11,271 nt of DNA from Candidatus Gottesmanbacteria bacterium (lineage in GTDB: Bacteria; Patescibacteriota; Microgenomatia; UBA10105; UBA927), in the NCBI GenBank assembly GCA_026396845.1, contig JAPLWC010000058.1, positions 1 to 11,271 of the forward strand, in the 5' to 3' direction. Made by a program: the position numbers and the translations under genes. Below, in pieces: positions 7,119 through 11,271 of the stretch. How positions within the stretch are numbered: position 1 is the stretch's first letter; each line of letters starts with the position of its first letter. Under the pieces are notes generated by a model, which saw only the letters and a program-made list of their open reading frames with translations, did not search any database and had not been told where the DNA came from.

Positions 7119-7410
7119 GAGCGATAATTGCAGGCCTGATTTTCCGGACAAGTTCAAAGTAATCGCGGTCATTGTGCATAGGAGGAAGGGAGATAACTTC
7201 ATCGATAAAAGATAGAGCTTCAAGCATTTCTTTCCTTTGCGCCTGTATGTGAATAGGGCGTGCGTTACCCTTCATGCGTTTGACGTTTTCATCGGATTCC
7301 AACGCAACCACGAGCCAGTCACCGCGAGATTTTGCCTGTTTAAGAAAATTTATATGCCCGTAGTGCAAGAGGTCGAAACACCCTCCCACGAGTACAATTT
7401 TTTTCATCAT
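7084..7410 (-). CDS. RfaE/TagD-like cytidylyltransferase, C-terminally shortened
   Basis: This is a nucleotidyltransferase of the HxGH superfamily (RfaE domain II, glycerol-3-phosphate cytidylyltransferase and relatives), which join a nucleotide to a phosphorylated substrate. The start KIVLVGGCFDLLHYGHINFL carries the CTP-binding HYGH at residues 16-19, followed by the usual ALESDENVKRMKG and RPI...QRKEML...LSFIDEV blocks. At 108 residues it is about 25-40 shorter than typical members. It stops soon after RPAIIAHGTEY and lacks the C-terminal segment with the S/T-rich ISTT-type nucleotide-binding motif. The missing part is where the MFS gene begins. The start ATG (7410) overlaps the VanW stop as ATGA, with AAGGGG about eight bases upstream, so translation is probably coupled; a second ATG follows immediately. 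Activity without the C-terminal motif is doubtful, so it may be decaying. Confidence 0.8.
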   Translation of the reverse strand: MMKKIVLVGGCFDLLHYGHINFLKQAKSRGDWLVVALESDENVKRMKGNARPIHIQAQRKEMLEALSFIDEVISLPPMHNDRDYFELVRKIRPAIIAHGTEYQTIIGI

Positions 7411-8603
7411 AGAGTGCCCCTTAAGTATACAGCCTGCCAGGGGCGATAGTTGGAAACGAACGTAGTATTTTGAAGTACGACCGACCCGCGTGTGACGAGA
7501 TAATCAAACGACGCTTTAGCGCCCCAGGCAGAAAAATCAACCTGTTTTACGGTGCCGCGGGCGAGTGTCGGATCATCCTGATACAGATCCGGCGGGGGAG
7601 CGGTAATGCCCCAGAGTTTCTGGTTTAAAATTTGAGCCCTGCGTCCGTCGCCCGTTCCGTACAAATCAAAGGTCAGCGACAGGTTGGCAACATCAGTTTT
7701 TGCCTGGATAAGAATGGATGTTGCCGTATCGTTTTTGAATTTTAAATCATACGTCGGGCCGTAGACGGTGGCATCCAAGCCGGGTTTAAACCCTCCTTCT
7801 TCATAGTAATGGACGCGGTAGTCGTGTGCATGACGCTCGATGATCGGGAAGCCGGCCGCCAAGGCGGCGCGAAACAATGTGGTAGAGACCTGGCAGACCC
7901 CGCCGCCGTCACCCAGTACCGTATGGCCGTCTTTTATGATGTAGGCGGACTGGTAGCCGGTGGCCGCGGATATATCCCCGACAGCGTCATTGAAAGAAAA
8001 CGTTTCTCCTGGTTTTATAAGGATGCCGTTGATTCTGCCGGCCGCAAGGGCAATATTATGGATTCTTCCGGCTATGGACCCGGCAAATTCCGAATATCCG
8101 GATCCGATAAGCTCTTTGACACCAAAGGTATTTGCCTGATCAGTCGCGACCGCAGGCTTCACCGTTTCAATGGGCATGAGAATCGTCATACGTTCTTGTC
8201 CCGTACGCCCTGCCGTATAAAACGCCTGGGACAGCCGGACATTTGCTTCGTCTTTGTTGAGACTCCTGCCGGTTGCCGACGGTCGGAAACTTGTCACTTT
8301 CCCGTTTTGGAATTGAAAGAGCGCGTCAGTCGCGGGCACGTCGACTTGTGACGCGATATCGGCCAGCGCGCTGTCGATGACGGACCTATTCCAGCGGAAA
8401 TACGGAGCGAGATTCACGGGATTTTGAAACACTTTGAAGTAGATATCCGAGAGCCACTGCTGCGACCGGCCGATAAGGAACGCCTGCGTTGCCGAAAGCG
8501 TTGCATCGTACCCCAGATCCAAATCAGTTCCGGACAGGGTGGCAGTTTTGCCGTCGTACCGGAGTTCAAACTGCATGGCGGCAAACGGCGCGTTTTTCCC
8601 CAA
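7407..8603 (-). CDS. VanW-domain protein, N-terminally truncated
   Basis: VanW-family proteins are usually exported, membrane-anchored envelope proteins with peptidoglycan-binding-like (PG_binding_4) repeats ahead of the VanW domain; their biochemical role is unsettled. From the TTG at 8603, residues 10-50 match the second half of a PG_binding_4 domain (LSGTDLDLGYDA...GRS), residues about 60-165 hold a second such region, and the VanW domain runs from about 185 to 315 with ETFSFNDAVG, GDGGGVCQVSTTLF (C237) and ERHAHDYRVHYY. The usual membrane anchor and first part of domain one are absent, and an in-frame TAA at 8622-8624 blocks extension. TTG 8603 has a weak AGAGG eight bases upstream; ATG 8576 is the alternative. 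Without an export signal it may be nonfunctional. It heads a four-gene overlapping operon. Its start lies only 20 bases from the divergent solute-binding gene. Confidence 0.85.
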   Translation of the reverse strand: MGKNAPFAAMQFELRYDGKTATLSGTDLDLGYDATLSATQAFLIGRSQQWLSDIYFKVFQNPVNLAPYFRWNRSVIDSALADIASQVDVPATDALFQFQNGKVTSFRPSATGRSLNKDEANVRLSQAFYTAGRTGQERMTILMPIETVKPAVATDQANTFGVKELIGSGYSEFAGSIAGRIHNIALAAGRINGILIKPGETFSFNDAVGDISAATGYQSAYIIKDGHTVLGDGGGVCQVSTTLFRAALAAGFPIIERHAHDYRVHYYEEGGFKPGLDATVYGPTYDLKFKNDTATSILIQAKTDVANLSLTFDLYGTGDGRRAQILNQKLWGITAPPPDLYQDDPTLARGTVKQVDFSAWGAKASFDYLVTRGSVVLQNTTFVSNYRPWQAVYLRGTL

Positions 8604-8623
8604 CCAGTAGGCCTCTACTTGTT

Positions 8624-10225
8624 ATGGATGACACAAAGCCATTAATTGCGGGCGATGCACCGGCAGGACTTTTATCAGCGGAGCCTCCGATTTCTCCGCC
8701 TCCTGCCGCTCCTGTATCTTCCGACACCGCACCGTTAAATTGGGGTATTGCGCCGCAAGATTCTCCTCCGCAACCTGTACCCATACCGGAAGTGCCGACT
8801 CCCACCGGAGGCGAGGAGACACTCGTCATTCCGCCGGCACCCGCCAATGCGAACCCGTTTATTCCGCAAGAGACTGCTCCTCCGCCAGCTGGCGGACCAC
8901 CCGCTCACGGCAATTCCTTCGTAAAACGATTTATTACAATTCTTCTTATTTTTCTTGTGCTTGCGGGTATCGGTTTAGGTATTAAATATGTTTTAGGAAT
9001 GACCAGTGCCGCCAAAGAAGTGACCATTACGTATTGGGGCCTTTGGGAAGACAGCCCTACCTTGCAGACGGCTATTGCCGAGTTTCAAACGGTAAATCCC
9101 AAGATTAAAGTCACGTATGTAAAACAATCACTCCGTCAATACCGTGAACGGTTGCAGGCAGCCATTACCCGGGGCGACGGTCCGGATGTATTTCAATTTC
9201 ATAATACGTGGGTGCCGATGCTCCGTAGTGAACTGTCTGCCGCCCCTGCTACGTTTATGACAACTGCAGAATTTGGTACTACATTTTATCCCGTAGCATC
9301 AGCGGACCTTGTCGGCGGACAGGCAATCTATGGAGCACCTCTTATGTTCGACGGGTTGGGGCTCTACTATAATGAAGATTTATTTACAACGGCAGGTGTG
9401 CAGCCGCCCACCACGTGGCCGGAGGTTCTGGAGCTCGTTCCGCGTCTTACGGTGAAAACGGATACGCAAATCCAGCAATCCGCCATTGCCCTCGGGACCA
9501 CCGGAAATATCGAAAATTTCAGCGATATTGTGGGACTCATGATGATGCAAAACGGCGCAAGACTCTCAAATCCAACCGGAAAAGAAGCAGAGGATACGCT
9601 CATGTTTTACCGGAAGTTTGCCAACCCCACGGACCCCGTTTACACATGGAATGAAACTCTGGATAATTCCATCTATGCCTTTGCGATGGGCAAAGTCGCC
9701 ATGATAATTGCTCCATCCTGGCGTGCGTTTGACGTGAAACAAATCAATGCAAATCTGCATTTTAAAATTACGGCTGTCCCGCAGCTGCCCGGCAACACCG
9801 TCAACTGGGCGTCGTATTGGGCGGGGGGAGTCTCGACAAAGTCGAAGTATCAGGCGGCTGCTTGGACATTTCTCAAATATTTCATTGATAAGAACACCAT
9901 GACGAAATTATACGCAGAGGAATCAAAAACCCGCCTGTTCGGTGAGCCATACGCGCGGGTGGATCTGGGAAGCACCCTTTCCGCCGATCCGTATCTCGGA
10001 GCCTACATACAGGGAGCGACGACTGCAAAATCATTCCCCTTGGCATCGCGGACGTTTGATAACGGAATAAACGATAAACTTATCCAATACATGACGGACG
10101 CAGTCAACGCAGTTGGTCAGGGGACCGCACCCACTGGGGCCCTGCAGACTGCCGCTGCCGGATTCACTCAAGTGCTGACAAGTTACGGAATAACGACCGG
10201 TGCTGCCCCGCAAACGACGCCATAA
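8624..10225 (+). CDS. Membrane-anchored family 1 extracellular solute-binding protein
   Basis: This is a MalE-type substrate-binding protein of the ABC sugar uptake class. From ATG 8624 it has 533 residues: a proline-rich, low-complexity N-terminal region of about 98 residues, one hydrophobic helix at about 101-125 preceded by KR (cytoplasmic tail, external domain), then a binding domain beginning VTITYWGLWEDSP. The family pattern is clear in GDGPDVFQFHNTW, GAPLMFDGLGLYYNEDLF, PTTWPEVLE and AAWTFLKYF. There is no lipobox Cys, so it is held by an uncleaved anchor rather than lipid. The frame is open to a TTG at 8489, but that part is the opposite-strand shadow of the VanW gene. Codons near residue 88 contain a 16-bp palindrome. 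No permease or ATPase subunit is in the window, so its transporter is elsewhere or absent. It is followed three bases later by the nucleotidyltransferase-like gene. Confidence 0.9.
   Translation: MDDTKPLIAGDAPAGLLSAEPPISPPPAAPVSSDTAPLNWGIAPQDSPPQPVPIPEVPTPTGGEETLVIPPAPANANPFIPQETAPPPAGGPPAHGNSFVKRFITILLIFLVLAGIGLGIKYVLGMTSAAKEVTITYWGLWEDSPTLQTAIAEFQTVNPKIKVTYVKQSLRQYRERLQAAITRGDGPDVFQFHNTWVPMLRSELSAAPATFMTTAEFGTTFYPVASADLVGGQAIYGAPLMFDGLGLYYNEDLFTTAGVQPPTTWPEVLELVPRLTVKTDTQIQQSAIALGTTGNIENFSDIVGLMMMQNGARLSNPTGKEAEDTLMFYRKFANPTDPVYTWNETLDNSIYAFAMGKVAMIIAPSWRAFDVKQINANLHFKITAVPQLPGNTVNWASYWAGGVSTKSKYQAAAWTFLKYFIDKNTMTKLYAEESKTRLFGEPYARVDLGSTLSADPYLGAYIQGATTAKSFPLASRTFDNGINDKLIQYMTDAVNAVGQGTAPTGALQTAAAGFTQVLTSYGITTGAAPQTTP
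8881..8896. repeat. Perfect 16-bp palindrome in the solute-binding protein gene
   Basis: TCCGCCAGCTGGCGGA is its own reverse complement. It is read in frame as part of the proline- and glycine-rich PPPAGGPP segment of the cytoplasmic tail. Such CGCCAGCTGGCG-type palindromes are, as I recall, repeated in some Patescibacteria genomes; this window contains one copy only. Confidence 0.55.
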
Positions 10226-10228
10226 ACC

Positions 10229-11071
10229 ATGTCCCGCATATCCAAACATGACGCCCTCATCGCAACGCTTGCGTATGCAGACGTATTCGATTATGCATTA
10301 ACCCGGCAGGAGGTCTCCCGCTGGTTTCTGTATTATCCCGTAGGCGCTGTAACTCTTCCAAAACATACGGGGTTTTCCATAACAAACCGTATTTCCCCGC
10401 GGCAAGCCGGCAAGTGGAATATAGCCGCCAGGAGCAGCCGGTGGCTGGCAAGTATTCCCACGATCCAGCTGGTCGGCGTTACCGGCGGGCTTGCGATGAA
10501 TAATGCGGGGATTCGCGATGATATAGATCTGTTTTTTGTTGTTGCAGACGGCACACTGTGGGTCAGTCGGCTGCTCGCGACACTGCTTATGGATTTCCTT
10601 GGGCTCAGGAGGCACCCCCAGGATCAACGCGTTGCCGATAAGGTGTGCCTCAATATGTTTATGACCGCTAGCGCGACCTGTTTACCGGTTCGTGACCGCG
10701 ATTGTTTTACCGCGCATGAGGTACTGCAGATGGTGCCGTTGTGGGAACAAAACGGCGCATATCAAAGATTTTTGCGGTCCAACCAATGGGTTTCAACGTA
10801 CCTTCCGAACGCGTGGAAAGAAAAAAAGACGGCAAAGGTTGACCAGATGTGTACGAGTTTTCCTTTGGTTATTTTTCTTATGAGATTGTTTGAATGGCCG
10901 GCTGGTCGGCTGCAGCTGTGGTATATGGTACGCCGCCGAACCCATGAGGTGATCACCGATACGACCCTCCGGTTCCATCCGAAGGATGCGCGGATCTGGG
11001 TTAAACGGAAGCTTGCCGCGCGCTTGGCCAAGTTCCACATACCCCTTGACAAGGTTTTCTACGCAAGCTAA
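10229..11071 (+). CDS. Nucleotidyltransferase-fold protein with N-terminal helical domain
   Basis: This 280-residue protein has an N-terminal helical, winged-helix-like part (TLAYADVFDYALTRQEV, residues 13-29) and then a polymerase beta-type nucleotidyltransferase core. The core signature is GVTGGLAMNNAG (G86, G87) followed by DDIDLFFVV with D98 and D100, the usual GG/GS...DxD metal-binding arrangement. A conserved-looking KVCLNMF...FTAHEVLQMVPL block follows at about 138-170, and a basic C-terminus. I recall similar unnamed proteins being common in Microgenomates; none has a known function that I can cite. The ATG lies three bases after the solute-binding protein stop with no Shine-Dalgarno, suggesting coupled translation. 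Its stop codon TAA (11069-11071) forms part of the groES -10 box. Nucleotide transfer to a small molecule, RNA or protein is possible; the substrate is unknown. Confidence 0.72.
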   Translation: MSRISKHDALIATLAYADVFDYALTRQEVSRWFLYYPVGAVTLPKHTGFSITNRISPRQAGKWNIAARSSRWLASIPTIQLVGVTGGLAMNNAGIRDDIDLFFVVADGTLWVSRLLATLLMDFLGLRRHPQDQRVADKVCLNMFMTASATCLPVRDRDCFTAHEVLQMVPLWEQNGAYQRFLRSNQWVSTYLPNAWKEKKTAKVDQMCTSFPLVIFLMRLFEWPAGRLQLWYMVRRRTHEVITDTTLRFHPKDARIWVKRKLAARLAKFHIPLDKVFYAS

Positions 11072-11074
11072 AAT
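11046..11074 (+). promoter_or_regulatory. groES promoter (sigma-70 type)
   Basis: A perfect -35 TTGACA (11046-11051) is separated by 17 bases from TAAAAT (11069-11074), a five-of-six match to TATAAT. The predicted start lies near 11081, inside the CIRCE operator. The -35 box is within the coding end of the upstream gene and the -10 includes its stop codon. Confidence 0.85.
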
Positions 11075-11099
11075 AGCACTCATCTTAAAAGAGTGATAA
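11073..11099 (+). promoter_or_regulatory. CIRCE operator (HrcA binding site)
   Basis: ATAGCACTC, nine bases, then GAGTGATAA matches the CIRCE consensus TTAGCACTC-N9-GAGTGCTAA with one mismatch in each arm. It overlaps the -10 and the predicted transcription start of groES. This is the standard place for the HrcA repressor to block transcription until heat or misfolded protein draws GroE away. hrcA itself is not in the window. Confidence 0.9.
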
Positions 11100-11105
11100 A
11101 GGAGG
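11098..11105 (+). promoter_or_regulatory. Strong ribosome binding site of groES
   Basis: AAAGGAGG is close to a full anti-16S match, four bases before the ATG at 11110. It is by far the strongest Shine-Dalgarno in the window, where most starts have none, and suggests high expression. Confidence 0.85.
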
Positions 11106-11109
11106 ACCC

Positions 11110-11271
11110 ATGGCAAAACAAACAATTACGCCGTTATTTGATAATGTTCTCATCAAACCCCTCGAAGCGGAGGAAAAACTTCCGTCGGGTATAATCCTTC
11201 CGGACAGCGCAAAAGAAAAACCCCAGATCGGTCAGGTAATGGCAGTCGGGCCTGGAAAAACATGTTGCTGT
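11110..11271 (+). CDS. groES: Co-chaperonin GroES (3' partial)
   Basis: GroES (Cpn10) is the heptameric lid of the GroEL folding chamber. The first 54 codons are present and the gene runs off the right edge; family members are about 95 residues. The start ITPLFDNVLIKPLEAEEK is characteristic, followed by the mobile-loop segment LPSGIILPDSAKEKPQIG that contacts GroEL, and the VMAVGPGK strand. The last four visible residues, TCCC, are unusual for this family after VGPGK and could reflect poor sequence at a contig edge. The gene has its own promoter, CIRCE site and strong ribosome binding site, so it is regulated independently of the upstream gene; groEL would be expected just downstream. Confidence 0.95.
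   Translation, partial: MAKQTITPLFDNVLIKPLEAEEKLPSGIILPDSAKEKPQIGQVMAVGPGKTCCC

Noticed and set aside
7119..7223. 35-residue N-terminal extension of the MFS transporter
   Set aside because: It overlaps the well-supported cytidylyltransferase-like frame, and MERNIKLL is a typical start just before the first helix.
7850..7870. GCCGCC/GGCGGC inverted repeat in the VanW gene
   Set aside because: It arises from Ala and Gly codons in a conserved VanW segment of normal length.
8606..8619. AGTAG/CTACT inverted repeat between the VanW and solute-binding genes as an operator
   Set aside because: Arms of five bases are too short to support a claim without promoters placed around it.
8489..8623. N-terminal extension of the solute-binding protein
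   Set aside because: This stretch is the opposite-strand shadow of the VanW gene; its residues look random and the protein begins sensibly at ATG 8624.
9833..9845. TCGAC/GTCGA inverted repeat in the solute-binding gene, as a copy of the tsaD element
   Set aside because: Only five bases per arm, in a segment (STKSKYQAA) normal for this protein family with no insertion.

Overview
This window looks like a chromosomal segment of a Candidate Phyla Radiation (Patescibacteria) bacterium, most likely Microgenomates. That assignment is an inference from recalled families: a membrane-anchored VirD4-like ATPase, a family 1 solute-binding protein with a proline-rich cytoplasmic tail and an uncleaved anchor, a nucleotidyltransferase-fold protein with an N-terminal helical domain, and a short RfaE-like cytidylyltransferase. 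Genes are tightly packed, often overlapping. TGA is used as a stop (VanW and MFS genes), which argues against the recoded SR1/Gracilibacteria lineages.

Left part (1-4962, + strand): the 3' part of a VirD4/TraD-like ATPase gene open at the left edge; a PGM1-like ATP-grasp ligase; a tRNA-Ile with the unusual anticodon UAU; a type 1 isopentenyl-diphosphate isomerase (idi) whose ATG begins one base after the tRNA; and an unrecognised 160-residue protein with its own promoter. The last gene overlaps the end of tsaD tail to tail.

Middle part (4922-8603, - strand, read right to left): VanW-domain protein, cytidylyltransferase-like protein, MFS transporter and tsaD. Each overlaps the next, so this is probably one transcription unit. 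The VanW protein lacks its usual N-terminal anchor and the cytidylyltransferase lacks its usual C-terminal end, so this block has probably been rearranged. tsaD carries an in-frame hairpin-forming insertion between two conserved blocks.

Right part (8624-11271, + strand): an orphan membrane-anchored sugar-type solute-binding protein, a nucleotidyltransferase-like protein 3 bases downstream, then groES, cut by the right edge. groES has a TTGACA-N17-TAAAAT promoter lying over the end of the previous gene, a CIRCE operator and a strong ribosome binding site, so it is probably controlled by the HrcA heat-shock repressor.

The genes are mostly housekeeping (tRNA modification, AUA decoding, isoprenoid synthesis, chaperonin) mixed with envelope and transport functions. 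They do not form one obvious pathway. The least ordinary points are the palindromic insertions inside protein genes, the tRNA-Ile(UAU) joined to idi, and the PGM1-like ligase. No stretch over 300 bases lacks a gene, and I saw no convincing intrinsic terminator.
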